A stretch of 41,313 bases of DNA from Treponema sp. (GTDB lineage Bacteria > Spirochaetota > Spirochaetia > Treponematales > Breznakiellaceae), in assembly GCA_031278715.1 (NCBI GenBank), contig JAITJW010000190.1, positions 1-41,313 of the forward strand, in the 5' to 3' direction. The notes below the pieces were generated by a model. It did no database searches, was not told the DNA's origin, and saw only the letters and a list, made by a program, of their open reading frames with translations. Each line of letters begins with the position of its first letter. Position 1 is the stretch's first letter. Positions 18,002 through 26,229 of this stretch are shown in pieces. A program made the position numbers and the translations under genes.

Positions 18002-19471
18002 CTACAAGTAGCTGTTATAGAGCCTCAGGTATTCGTTAATACCCAGCCGTTCCATTTCCGCTACGTAGGTGCCCCAGTCGGTTTCAAGACTCCTGGTTCC
18101 GGTTAAGAACGCATCATTCCACACATTCCAGCAGTCAAAAAGGGCCGAATTCAGGGTTGATACCTGTTCTACAGCGTCTTCGTCAAACATCGGTACCGGC
18201 GGTACATAGGGGATAGCACCCATAGCCGCTACTTTCCGGTTCGTTTCCGCGAATTCCGGGGGGTATTTACGCATTTCCCAGGCATGTACCCATATACGCT
18301 GATAAAGGTTTAAGCCGAGGCTGTACTGATTCTGCAATGTTTTATAAACACCATCGGGAGAATTTAAAATACTGTCGACAAATTTCACCTCGCCGTTCTC
18401 CATCGTATAGGTAACACCTTCAACCCCGATGTGCCAGAGCAGGACAGCTTCTTCGCTGAAAAATATATCGTCCACGGCCCGTACTACCCGTTCAAAATCC
18501 GGGCGTTTTGCCGTTTTTGCCGGGAATATGATACCGCCGGAGGTTCTGCTTTTAACGTTGCCGTGCGCTCCGGCTGGCCCCCGCAGAGTGGGGTAGAAGC
18601 CGAGTTTGAATCCCGGAATATCGCTGGCATCATTTATAATACCGGTCTGATCATAATAGGCGTAGGTAGCGATAGATGATCCGGTAGCCAGTTTTTGTTC
18701 CCACAGGGAGCTTGAAAATTCCGGATCGATAAGACCCTCCGCGTAAGCCTGCCGCCAGTACCGCATATAGTCCCGGTATTCCTGGCAGACAGCCCCTGCA
18801 AAATACTCCTCCTTGTCGTAATCCCAGCTTAAGGTCCGGCTGCCGCCGTTATTGCCGTTTGAGTTGAAGCCCCAGGAAGGCATGGTCATGCGGTAAAAAT
18901 TAGTGGATCCACCCATAAAAATCAGGGGATAGGACCTGGGGTTTTCGGCCTTATAGCGCCTCAACACCGTCAGGAGTTCATCAAAGGTTTCCGGGACCTT
19001 AGCATTGTATTTTTTAAGGATGTCTTCCCGGATTATGAATCCGGCATCGTAAAACTGCTCGTCGTGGAGGCCGGGTAAATTATATATCTTACCATCCGCC
19101 ATTTTCGTTCTGTTCACATCATCCCGGACATTGAGTTTATCAACCCAGTAATTAAAATTCGGGGTCCATTCTGCGTAATCGCTGATGGGAACGATGGCGC
19201 CGTTTATCGCCAGGGCCGCCTTTTCACCCCGTATCTCCTGCCCTAATATTATATCCGGTACATCAATCCCCGTATTCAAGGCCAGGGAAACCCTGGTATC
19301 AAAACCGTCAGGTATGCCTATCCACGTGATGTTTACGTACGGGAACATCTCCGGCAGTGTTTTGAACGTAAGGATGTCAGGATTGGGTTCCCCTGGAACC
19401 ATGATACTCACTGCCACCGGACCATCGGCTCCGCCGCGCCGCCGAAATTGGAAACGGATCAATGTTGACAA
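18002..19471 (-). CDS. Carbohydrate-binding protein, signal peptide missing (5'-truncated)
   Basis: Large LplA/YtcQ-type solute-binding protein; 489 residues remain open. The body is complete (VAVSIMVPGEPNPDILTFKT, KTKMADGKIYNLPGL-like region, DAGFIIREDILKKYN, SGGIIFPAKTAK). The N-terminus is wrong: a TTG at 19471 gives STLIRFQFRRRGGADG, with no hydrophobic signal, and an in-frame TAG lies at 19487-19489. Sister proteins reach the Arg-rich 'RR' stretch directly after the signal peptide, so the break is right at the signal/mature border. The TTG lies inside the TTGACA box of the divergent glycosidase promoter. Either a rearrangement removed the 5' end and promoter, or the assembly is misjoined. 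Without export it cannot serve the importer. Confidence 0.85.
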   Translation of the reverse strand: MSTLIRFQFRRRGGADGPVAVSIMVPGEPNPDILTFKTLPEMFPYVNITWIGIPDGFDTRVSLALNTGIDVPDIILGQEIRGEKAALAINGAIVPISDYAEWTPNFNYWVDKLNVRDDVNRTKMADGKIYNLPGLHDEQFYDAGFIIREDILKKYNAKVPETFDELLTVLRRYKAENPRSYPLIFMGGSTNFYRMTMPSWGFNSNGNNGGSRTLSWDYDKEEYFAGAVCQEYRDYMRYWRQAYAEGLIDPEFSSSLWEQKLATGSSIATYAYYDQTGIINDASDIPGFKLGFYPTLRGPAGAHGNVKSRTSGGIIFPAKTAKRPDFERVVRAVDDIFFSEEAVLLWHIGVEGVTYTMENGEVKFVDSILNSPDGVYKTLQNQYSLGLNLYQRIWVHAWEMRKYPPEFAETNRKVAAMGAIPYVPPVPMFDEDAVEQVSTLNSALFDCWNVWNDAFLTGTRSLETDWGTYVAEMERLGINEYLRLYNSYL

Positions 19472-19493
19472 TTTTTCCCCGGCATACTACAAA
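19465..19493 (+). promoter_or_regulatory. Promoter for the GH106-like gene
   Basis: A perfect TTGACA (19465-19470) is followed after 17 bases by TACAAA (19488-19493, four of six matches). Transcription would begin near 19500, just ahead of the AAGGAG at 19500-19505 and the ATG at 19514. The element overlaps the 5' end of the divergent, truncated binding-protein gene. Confidence 0.55.
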
Positions 19494-19513
19494 CATGAGA
19501 AGGAGATACCATC

Positions 19514-22102
19514 ATGGATGCAGGCCCGTACCTGGTACCGCTTTTTTGGCAGTGTGGAGAGTCAGAGGAACGCATACGGAACGAGATTACCCAGATGTGT
19601 AATAAGGGTATTGGCGGCTTTGTTGTTGAAAGCCGGCCCCATCCGGATTTTTTGGGTGAAGCCTGGTGGCGTAACAGCGATACTATCCTTGACCAGGCCC
19701 GGAAACTGGGTATGGGGGTCTGGTTTTTTGATGACAGAATCTACCCCAGCGGTTACGCCAACGGCGCGGCGGAAAAGCTGCACCCTGAACTGCGTAAATG
19801 TTACCTGGACGAGCGCCATATCGACGCCTGGGGGCCTTTGGCGGACAGTTCCTTCAAAATATCTCCCTGGCTGCAGGAGGGGGAACGGCTTTTCCATGTG
19901 GTCGGGGCACGGATACGTGACGGCATTGATACGATAGACGACGGTTCCCTGGTGGTCCTGGACGAATATGTCCGGCAGGGTGTGTTGTACTGGGACCTTC
20001 CCGGTGAAGGAAAATGGCGTGTCTTTATCCTGGTTATAACCGGGAAGGGCGGCGAGGAGTGGACCGCCAACTATATCAATCCCGTTGATTCGCAGGCGGT
20101 TGACCTCTTTATCCGGCATTGTTACGAACCGTATTACCAGCGCTATAAAGACGACTTTGGGAAGACATTCCGGGGTTTCTTTACGGATGAACCGCGCTTC
20201 GGCAATCTCCCAAGCTACGACGCCAGAATGGGGAATCCGGTTCACGATGAAAAATACCATTCCGCTCAACATTCCAAAATGCCCCTTCCCTGGTCGGCTG
20301 AACTGGAACGGGCCCTGTTCACTCCTCTGGACGGGGCGGGGGTAAAACTGCTGCCCCTGTTGTTTTACGCTTCCACCGGCAGATCCGTGGAGCTGCAGTA
20401 CCGGTATATGGACACCGCTTCCCGGTTGTTCGGCGAACTGTTTATCGGCAGGATTGGGGCATGGTGCCGGGAGCGCGGGGTTGAGCTTATCGGCCATACG
20501 GTGGAGGACAACAGCGCCCATGCCCGCCTTGGGTACGGAGCCGGACATTATTACCGGAGTATATGGGGTATGAGTACCTCCGGTTTGGATATTGTGTATC
20601 AGGTATGGCCGGGTATCACCGATGGCCGGATGTCCAGCCCCTTTGGCTACCTGGACCTTAACTTCTTCTATTGGGGTCTTGCAAAAATGGCCGCTTCCGC
20701 GGCGCAGCTTGACCTGAAAAAACGGGGCAGGACGATCTGTGAAATCTTCGGCGCCTACGGATGGCAGGAGGGCCTTAAACTGATGAAGTGGCTTACCGAC
20801 CATGTAACTGTCCGGGGGGTCAATGTCCTGGTTCCCCACGCGTTCTCCCCCAAGGATTTTCCCGACGGCGACTGTCCGCCGCATTTCTATGCCCAAGGTA
20901 TGAACCCGCAGTGGAAGTATTTCCATTACTGGAGCGCCTATGCCAACCGGGTCTGCGCGCTGCTTTCGGATGGTGTTAATATCACGAAGATCTGTGTACT
21001 CTACCATGCGGAACTGGAATGGCTTGGGAACTACATGCCCTTTAACCTGGTTGTCCAGGCCCTGCAGACCCGTCTGATTGACTGCCGGGTAATAGCCGCC
21101 GATCATCTGGCGGATGCCCGGACGGAACACGACTGTTTTATCATAAACGGACAGGATTACGGGGTTCTTGTTGTTCCCTGGTCCGAGCGTATCCCCGCGG
21201 ATTTGCTGGTAAGGCTGCAAAATCTGGCAATAAACGGTGTGGAAGTTATTTTTATCACCGCCTTTCCCCTTGAGGATGAGCGCCGCAATCCGCTTGATAA
21301 CAGTGCCGGACATTTTAAGGTACTTAGCCTCGTTGAGGCGGCGGATTATCTGGGCGCGTCGGAATTTGCCGATATTACGGCGTCCCATGCCGGTCCTGAT
21401 CTGCGGTACTATCACTATAAAAAAGATACGGGGGAGCTTTATTTCTTTGTTAACGAAAGTATCCGGGATACGGTAGTAACGGACATAAGTGTCAGGAGCC
21501 GCAAGATCCCCTGCTGGTATGACGCCTATGACGATGCGTACTATACTGCCGAATACCGGCGTCAGGGCGATGAAGTTACGGTTAAACTTGAACTGCCCCC
21601 CTACGGTTCAATAGTTATGCTGCTGCCGGACGAGCTCCCCCAGGCGGCAGGTCCGAATAACCGCGTTTCCTGTCTTCACCGTTTGGATATTGGCGAATCG
21701 CATGAACTTTCTTTTAAGGCCTACAACGAACAGGCTTTTTCCCCGCCTCGGCCCAAAACCGCTCTTGTCAATATCGCGGCCTTTGATAATAAACCGGGTT
21801 TTTCAGGAACCATGCGCTATTCGTTCTCCGTCGTTCTGGAGGAGCCGGTGAACGCCTTTATGCTTGATCTGGGAAGGGTCTATGAAACCGCCGAAGTGTT
21901 CATCAACGGAGTTGGTACAGGTGTCCGCATCTGTCCCCCTTACCGGTTTACCGGAAGCGGTTTACTGTGCCGGGGGGCTAATACCATTACGGTTGAGGTA
22001 GTGAACACCCTGGCCAAGGCGCTGGGCGATAATGTATTCGACCGCGGCATGGCGCAGGAACCGGCCGGACTGCTGGGTCCGGTGTCCCTCTATTATGATT
22101 AG
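19514..22102 (+). CDS. Putative glycoside hydrolase, GH106-like (alpha-L-rhamnosidase type)
   Basis: Large protein of 862 residues. The first half resembles the GH106 (alpha-L-rhamnosidase) TIM barrel: YLVPLFWQCGESEERIRNEI at 6-25, GIGGFVVESRPHPDFLGEAWW, LDQARKLGMGVWFFDDRIYPSG (59-80), and FRGFFTDEP with a candidate catalytic Glu at 226. The C-terminal 150 residues look like a jelly-roll sugar-binding domain (YETAEVFINGVGTGVRICPPYRF, GANTITVEVVNTLAKALGDN). No signal peptide, so it should act inside the cell on imported oligosaccharides. AAGGAG precedes the ATG. It ends head-to-head with the next minus gene, their stop codons sharing two bases. The family link is from motif memory and is moderate. 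Confidence 0.7.
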   Translation: MDAGPYLVPLFWQCGESEERIRNEITQMCNKGIGGFVVESRPHPDFLGEAWWRNSDTILDQARKLGMGVWFFDDRIYPSGYANGAAEKLHPELRKCYLDERHIDAWGPLADSSFKISPWLQEGERLFHVVGARIRDGIDTIDDGSLVVLDEYVRQGVLYWDLPGEGKWRVFILVITGKGGEEWTANYINPVDSQAVDLFIRHCYEPYYQRYKDDFGKTFRGFFTDEPRFGNLPSYDARMGNPVHDEKYHSAQHSKMPLPWSAELERALFTPLDGAGVKLLPLLFYASTGRSVELQYRYMDTASRLFGELFIGRIGAWCRERGVELIGHTVEDNSAHARLGYGAGHYYRSIWGMSTSGLDIVYQVWPGITDGRMSSPFGYLDLNFFYWGLAKMAASAAQLDLKKRGRTICEIFGAYGWQEGLKLMKWLTDHVTVRGVNVLVPHAFSPKDFPDGDCPPHFYAQGMNPQWKYFHYWSAYANRVCALLSDGVNITKICVLYHAELEWLGNYMPFNLVVQALQTRLIDCRVIAADHLADARTEHDCFIINGQDYGVLVVPWSERIPADLLVRLQNLAINGVEVIFITAFPLEDERRNPLDNSAGHFKVLSLVEAADYLGASEFADITASHAGPDLRYYHYKKDTGELYFFVNESIRDTVVTDISVRSRKIPCWYDAYDDAYYTAEYRRQGDEVTVKLELPPYGSIVMLLPDELPQAAGPNNRVSCLHRLDIGESHELSFKAYNEQAFSPPRPKTALVNIAAFDNKPGFSGTMRYSFSVVLEEPVNAFMLDLGRVYETAEVFINGVGTGVRICPPYRFTGSGLLCRGANTITVEVVNTLAKALGDNVFDRGMAQEPAGLLGPVSLYYD

Positions 22103-22812
22103 CGCTTGACCGGCCGCAGGACGCCCTGTACGGTCAGGATCGGTTCTTCAAATTTTACCTCAAGGGTCCCGTCCCAATTGAACATGGCCATCATGTCGCC
22201 GTAGTCGTTCTGAATGGGGCCGGTCCTGGCATCGTTGCCCGCGGCAACGGACTGTCCGGAGGGGACGCCGGGATCCCACACCTTCTTCCAGTCTATGGAG
22301 GCGGCCGTCATATCACGGGAAAAGTCCCGTGATATGACCTGGGGGTCATTCCCCTGGATATAGCCGATGCTGCGCATCACGTAGTTTCCCCTGGGAAAGC
22401 CGATGTTACCGTTTCTGTCGGTTTGAATACGGTAGGCCACGCCCCGGTGGGCATATTCTATGGTGATAACCGGCCCTTCTTTGTATACGTGAAGGTTATC
22501 ATCGGTGCGTATCGTGTCCGGCGCCAGGGGGAAGAGCAGCAAGCCCCGGAAACCGGTGGAGATAGTCGCCCTTCCCATAATATCTGTCTGAATTGGGGCG
22601 AAAAGGGACGTTGACTTCTGTCTGGATGCCCCGGACACCGCGTCAAAGGCATCTTTGTCTGCTGCTATGTACCGTATGGCTGAGGTGTAGGACAGGTAGT
22701 TTCCCCGTCCTGAACCGGAGGTATCGTAGCGGTAATCAATACTCAGATCCTGGGCGGAAAGAATTCCGCCGAAAAGCGCCGTCAAAAACGCGAACAAAAC
22801 CAATTTACGCAT
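22099..22812 (-). CDS. Exported protein of unknown function
   Basis: I do not recognise the family. The product is 237 residues with a clear Sec signal peptide (RKLVLFAFLTALFGGILSA, cleavage before QD). The mature part is beta-rich and hydrophilic without Cys, so a periplasmic or outer-membrane location is likely. ATG at 22812 was preferred to one four codons upstream because GGAG is six bases before it. It follows the chemoreceptor gene across a strong hairpin, and its TAA overlaps the TAG of the glycosidase on the other strand. Repeats or catalytic motifs were not seen. Confidence 0.75.
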   Translation of the reverse strand: MRKLVLFAFLTALFGGILSAQDLSIDYRYDTSGSGRGNYLSYTSAIRYIAADKDAFDAVSGASRQKSTSLFAPIQTDIMGRATISTGFRGLLLFPLAPDTIRTDDNLHVYKEGPVITIEYAHRGVAYRIQTDRNGNIGFPRGNYVMRSIGYIQGNDPQVISRDFSRDMTAASIDWKKVWDPGVPSGQSVAAGNDARTGPIQNDYGDMMAMFNWDGTLEVKFEEPILTVQGVLRPVKR

Positions 22813-22825
22813 AAGTAACTCCACT

Positions 22826-22859
22826 GGGCGTCCTAAAAACTGAAGTTTTTGGGATGCCC
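22826..22859. repeat. Dispersed palindrome, AACTTCAGTTTT family
   Basis: Near-perfect hairpin: GGGCGTCCT at the left pairs with GGGATGCCC at the right through two G-T pairs, and the core AAAAACTGAAGTTTTT folds on itself. It lies directly after the chemoreceptor stop codon and before the exported-protein gene. It could act as a terminator or mRNA boundary, and it shares its core with the hairpin at 35025-35071. Confidence 0.7.
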
Positions 22860-24998
22860 TTAGACTTTATAAGAACCGATGGTCCCTTCCATGATTTGAA
22901 TGTTCCGGTGGGTGTCTTTGGCGAGATCCAGCACGGTTTCGGCGGCCTTGTTTACCTCCTGGATGCTGTCTCCCATACCGACGATCCCCTGCTGGATGTC
23001 CTTGACAATACCGGTAAGTTCATCCATCTCCTTCTTGACATCCTCCATGTGGCCGGTCATATCGGTCGAGGTAGCCTGGACGCGGGACGATGCGGCGTTG
23101 ATCAGTTCCAGGGCCCTGTGTATATCCCCCGAAGCGCCAAGTTGCGCCTCCATAGCCGTATCAATACGCTGGATGAATGAATCGGTGGCACTGATCTGCT
23201 CCGATAGCAGACGGAATGCCTCCTGGGATCCGCTGGAGATGTGTACCGTATCTTTAACCGATTCTGCGATACCGGTAAGTTCCTGCTTTATGGCCTGGGA
23301 CTGGCTCTGTGCGTTTTCAGCCAGGCCCCGGATCTCCTCGGCCACTACTGCAAAGCCCAGTCCCGCCTTTCCCGCATGGGCAGCCTCAATCGCGGCGTTC
23401 ATGGCAAGCAGGTTTGTTCTGCCGGCTATCTGGGCAATAATCCGGTTTGCGCCCACCAGGGATTGAGACTGGGACAGGATAGCCCTGATCTGCTTGTCCA
23501 CTGCCTCAAGCTGCCCCTTCCCCGAATCTGCTACCGTAACCAGGGAATGGAACTGGTCTTTCATCTCCTGTACCGCGGTTTGTACCGCGTTGATCGTTTT
23601 CGCCATTTCTTCCACCGATGTGGAAGATGCGGTAACGGCATGGTTCTGCTCCACTATCAGGGTATTCAGTCCATCAAGGGCCCCGGCGGCGTTCCGCAGA
23701 ACCTCGTTGGTCCGTTCCAGGGACCGGCTTTGTCCTTCGGTCTGTCCCTTGATGGATATGGCGGCATCCATGATCCGGGTATTCGCCCTGACCGATTCCT
23801 CGGACTGGTTCCCCAGGTTTTTGCCGATTTCCTGCAGGGAATTCTGGGCATCCTTGAGCTGGCTCATAAGGCCCCGCAACGAAGTGATAAAACCGTTGAT
23901 ACTTCTGGTAATAATGCCGATCTCGTCCTTTCGTTTTACCGGTATCTGATAGGTAAAATCCGCCTCTTTGGAACTGAGGTTTTCAGACACCGACGCGGTA
24001 ATGGAAGCGGTGGATTTAAGGGGGGTAATGACGATAAGGCGGAGAAGCAGGAAAAACACAACCAGCAGGATCGCGATACCTCCGAACATCAGGGGGACTA
24101 CCACCCGGTTGATAAGGGCTACCGTTTCTTCCACTTCGGTCATGGGAAGGCTCATGGAAACGATCCCCACACGGGAACCGGAAAAATCTTTCAGGGGAAA
24201 ATGAATCCCGTAGTATTCGATTCCCCCTACGGTATAATTTCCCCGGTAGGTTTCCCCAAGGCCCAGGACCGTATCGATCATCATATCGTGATCCGAAGAG
24301 AGGCTGCCGGTAAAGGTGGTGATCCATTCCCTTCTGCCGGCCGAAACAGAGGACATCCCACTGGAGCTGTTCCTGTGCAGAGGCCCCTGGTAGATGTCTA
24401 TTTCGCACTGGGTCAGTTTCTGAAGCTCATCCGCGAATTTCTGGGACTGGATACGGTACTCGATGAAGCCGTAGCCTTCAAGGTTTCCGTTTTCAATGAC
24501 CGGGATCGCGGAGATAAGCTCCAGGGAATTGTCGAGGGAGTACATGCGGGTAATACAATTACTGTCATCAACACTGTCGTCAATATAAGAGACAATAGTT
24601 CTTACATAACGTGCGCCTTCGGAACCGCCGCTGTTGATAAGGAGGTAGCCGTCCCGGTCTGCCAGGGCGATGCCGTCAAGGTCCAGGGCGCCCGCCAGCG
24701 CGTCAAATTGGGCCTGAAACAACGAAGGATCCGCGCCGCCCTGAAGTTTTGTGATTATTTCCTCGTCGCCGGCAAATACGGCAAACCACCGGGCTTTCTT
24801 TTCCAGCAGTTCCGTCTGTTCGTCGATAAGCTGGTATACAAGATTATCCTTGCGGTTAATGCCGTCCTTAAAGGCATTGGCAGACGTGGAGGAAGTGAGA
24901 ATATTGATTGTAACCATCAGAGTACTACCAAAAAAGACAAAACAGATAAAAATTGGCACAAGCAGTTTGATACCGATGGAATATATTTTTGCGTTCAT
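22860..24998 (-). CDS. Methyl-accepting chemotaxis protein
   Basis: Transmembrane chemoreceptor of 712 residues. TM1 lies at about 9-32, followed by a periplasmic sensor of some 265 residues resembling a Cache domain (DLDGIALADRDGYLLINSGG, IPVIENGNLEGYGFIEY, GNYTVGGIEYYGIHFPLKD). TM2 spans about 299-324, then a HAMP domain, then the signalling domain with the conserved hairpin tip (GRTNLLAMNAAIEAAHAGKAGLGFAVVAEEIRGLAENA). It would relay ligand sensing to CheA/CheW and the flagellar motor. The start at 24998 opens directly on the TM1 segment; a poor GGTGG ribosome site precedes it. Ligand unknown; its place among glycan genes hints at a saccharide. Confidence 0.95.
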   Translation of the reverse strand: MNAKIYSIGIKLLVPIFICFVFFGSTLMVTINILTSSTSANAFKDGINRKDNLVYQLIDEQTELLEKKARWFAVFAGDEEIITKLQGGADPSLFQAQFDALAGALDLDGIALADRDGYLLINSGGSEGARYVRTIVSYIDDSVDDSNCITRMYSLDNSLELISAIPVIENGNLEGYGFIEYRIQSQKFADELQKLTQCEIDIYQGPLHRNSSSGMSSVSAGRREWITTFTGSLSSDHDMMIDTVLGLGETYRGNYTVGGIEYYGIHFPLKDFSGSRVGIVSMSLPMTEVEETVALINRVVVPLMFGGIAILLVVFFLLLRLIVITPLKSTASITASVSENLSSKEADFTYQIPVKRKDEIGIITRSINGFITSLRGLMSQLKDAQNSLQEIGKNLGNQSEESVRANTRIMDAAISIKGQTEGQSRSLERTNEVLRNAAGALDGLNTLIVEQNHAVTASSTSVEEMAKTINAVQTAVQEMKDQFHSLVTVADSGKGQLEAVDKQIRAILSQSQSLVGANRIIAQIAGRTNLLAMNAAIEAAHAGKAGLGFAVVAEEIRGLAENAQSQSQAIKQELTGIAESVKDTVHISSGSQEAFRLLSEQISATDSFIQRIDTAMEAQLGASGDIHRALELINAASSRVQATSTDMTGHMEDVKKEMDELTGIVKDIQQGIVGMGDSIQEVNKAAETVLDLAKDTHRNIQIMEGTIGSYKV

Positions 24999-25092
24999 CC
25001 CACCCCCAGTACAATAATTTATCACAGGATAGTCAGGATCAACAAGTGGGCGCATTTTTTACCCAGGGCTGTCCCCGCGGATCGCTCCCGGC

Positions 25093-25122
25093 TTGACGTA
25101 TTCCGGGGAGGAAAGATACAGT
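25093..25122 (+). promoter_or_regulatory. Promoter candidate for the bactofilin operon
   Basis: TTGACG (25093-25098) with TACAGT (25117-25122) at 18-base spacing gives five and four matches to consensus. It lies 63 bases upstream of the bactofilin ATG in the gap divergent from the chemoreceptor gene. Confidence 0.4.
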
Positions 25123-25184
25123 TAATACGGGTTTACCCATTTCGACGGCTTTTGGGCCGTATAGTTTCCTAATGGCGGGGTTTG

Positions 25185-25550
25185 ATGGCCGATTTGCGTA
25201 ACGAGACACTGGAAGATGAAGATTTTGACACGATTCTTTCGGCAGGCATCGACTTTTCCGGGGTTTTGAATTTTGAGAAATCGTTTCTTATCCGGGGAAA
25301 ACTTTCCGGGAAAATCGACGCGCGGGGCCTCCTGATGGTTGATGAAGGAGCGGTGGTAGAGGCCAATATCAACGCTTCCCGGGTGGTGATCCGGGGCCAT
25401 GTCAAGGGGAACGTAACGGCCACGGAAAAGGTGGAACTTGCGGTAACGGGGAAACTGGTGGGGAACGTAACGGCCCCGGAGATTCTGATGGAGACGGGGT
25501 GTATGTTCAACGGGCTGTGTACGATGACTGGAAAAGATACCGTACTATGA
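25185..25550 (+). CDS. Bactofilin (polymer-forming cytoskeletal protein)
   Basis: Small protein of 121 residues made of a right-handed beta-helix domain. The repeating pattern is clear from about residue 20 to 115: FSGVLNFEKSFLIRGKLSGKIDARGLLMVDEGAVVEANINASRV-type turns with regular G-x-V/I-x-G spacing. Bactofilins self-assemble into filaments that organise envelope growth and cell shape, and spirochaetes commonly carry them. ATG at 25185 has GGGG five bases upstream. The stop overlaps the next gene (ATGA). The two genes after it encode a TPR protein and a tRNA-modifying enzyme. Confidence 0.93.
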   Translation: MADLRNETLEDEDFDTILSAGIDFSGVLNFEKSFLIRGKLSGKIDARGLLMVDEGAVVEANINASRVVIRGHVKGNVTATEKVELAVTGKLVGNVTAPEILMETGCMFNGLCTMTGKDTVL

Positions 25551-26221
25551 AAATTGTCCTGAGTCGCCGTGTTTTTTTTGTCTCAGATCCGTTTGTGGCG
25601 TTCCGCCGTATCGTGCTCCTGTTTTTCCTGGTCCCCTCTGCCTTTCTTGCAGCCCAAAACCGGCCCGATGCCCTGCTTGAGTACCGGAACGGTAACTATG
25701 AACAGGCTGTGGCTATTTGCAAGGGTGAGATTGCCCAAACTCCCAACAACATGGACTCCTATGTCGTAATCTGTTGGAGCCTTTTGCGCATGAACCGCTA
25801 TCAGGAGGCCCTGAGCTATGCACAGGCGGGGCGGAATATCAGCCGCTACGATCCCCGCATTATCGAGATTTTAGGGGAGATTAGTTATTACGAGGGCCGT
25901 AACAGTGAGGCCCTGCAGTATTTTCAGGAGTACGTTAACCTGGCCCCGGAGGGTCAGCGAATCGATATGGTGTACTATTTTTTGGGGGAAATATACATCC
26001 GCCTGGGCCGTTACCGGCACGCGGATATCGCCCTTTCCACTGCGGTACACTGGACACCGGGAAACGCCGCATGGTGGACCCGGCTGGCCTACGCGCGGGA
26101 GAGCGCCGGGGATTTGGCGGAGGCAATCGGCGCCTATGAACGGGCCCTAGCCCTGAACCCCCAGCTTCCCGACGCCCGCCGGGGTCTGGAGCGTGCCCAG
26201 CAGGCCCTCCGTCCCCGCTGA
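25547..26221 (+). CDS. TPR-repeat protein with signal anchor
   Basis: Protein of 224 residues. A hydrophobic segment (IVLLFFLVPSAFLAAQ, about 22-37) acts as signal peptide or anchor, so the repeats should face the periplasm. Five tetratricopeptide repeats follow (EYRNGNYEQAVAICKGEIAQ; VICWSLLRMNRYQEALSYAQ; GEISYYEGRNSEALQYFQEY; GEIYIRLGRYRHADIALSTA; AYARESAGDLAEAIGAYERA). TPR domains bind peptides or proteins; no enzyme motif is seen. The ATG overlaps the bactofilin stop by four bases, so the two are co-translated and may work together in envelope structure. mtaB follows after eight bases. Confidence 0.88.
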   Translation: MKIVLSRRVFFVSDPFVAFRRIVLLFFLVPSAFLAAQNRPDALLEYRNGNYEQAVAICKGEIAQTPNNMDSYVVICWSLLRMNRYQEALSYAQAGRNISRYDPRIIEILGEISYYEGRNSEALQYFQEYVNLAPEGQRIDMVYYFLGEIYIRLGRYRHADIALSTAVHWTPGNAAWWTRLAYARESAGDLAEAIGAYERALALNPQLPDARRGLERAQQALRPR

Positions 26222-26229
26222 CGCCTTCC

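Noticed and set aside
19497-19516. Ribosome site resembling the T7 gene 10 leader of expression vectors
   Set aside because: Only the GAAGGAGATA part agrees; the rest differs and the flanks are native, so vector contamination is unlikely.
19562-21415. 617-residue open frame on the minus strand
   Set aside because: Antisense to the GH106-like gene; composition is atypical and no domain is visible.
23241-25172. 643-residue open frame on the plus strand
   Set aside because: It is antisense to the chemoreceptor, which has clear TM, HAMP and signalling motifs. The frame has no ribosome site or recognisable domain and arises from base bias.
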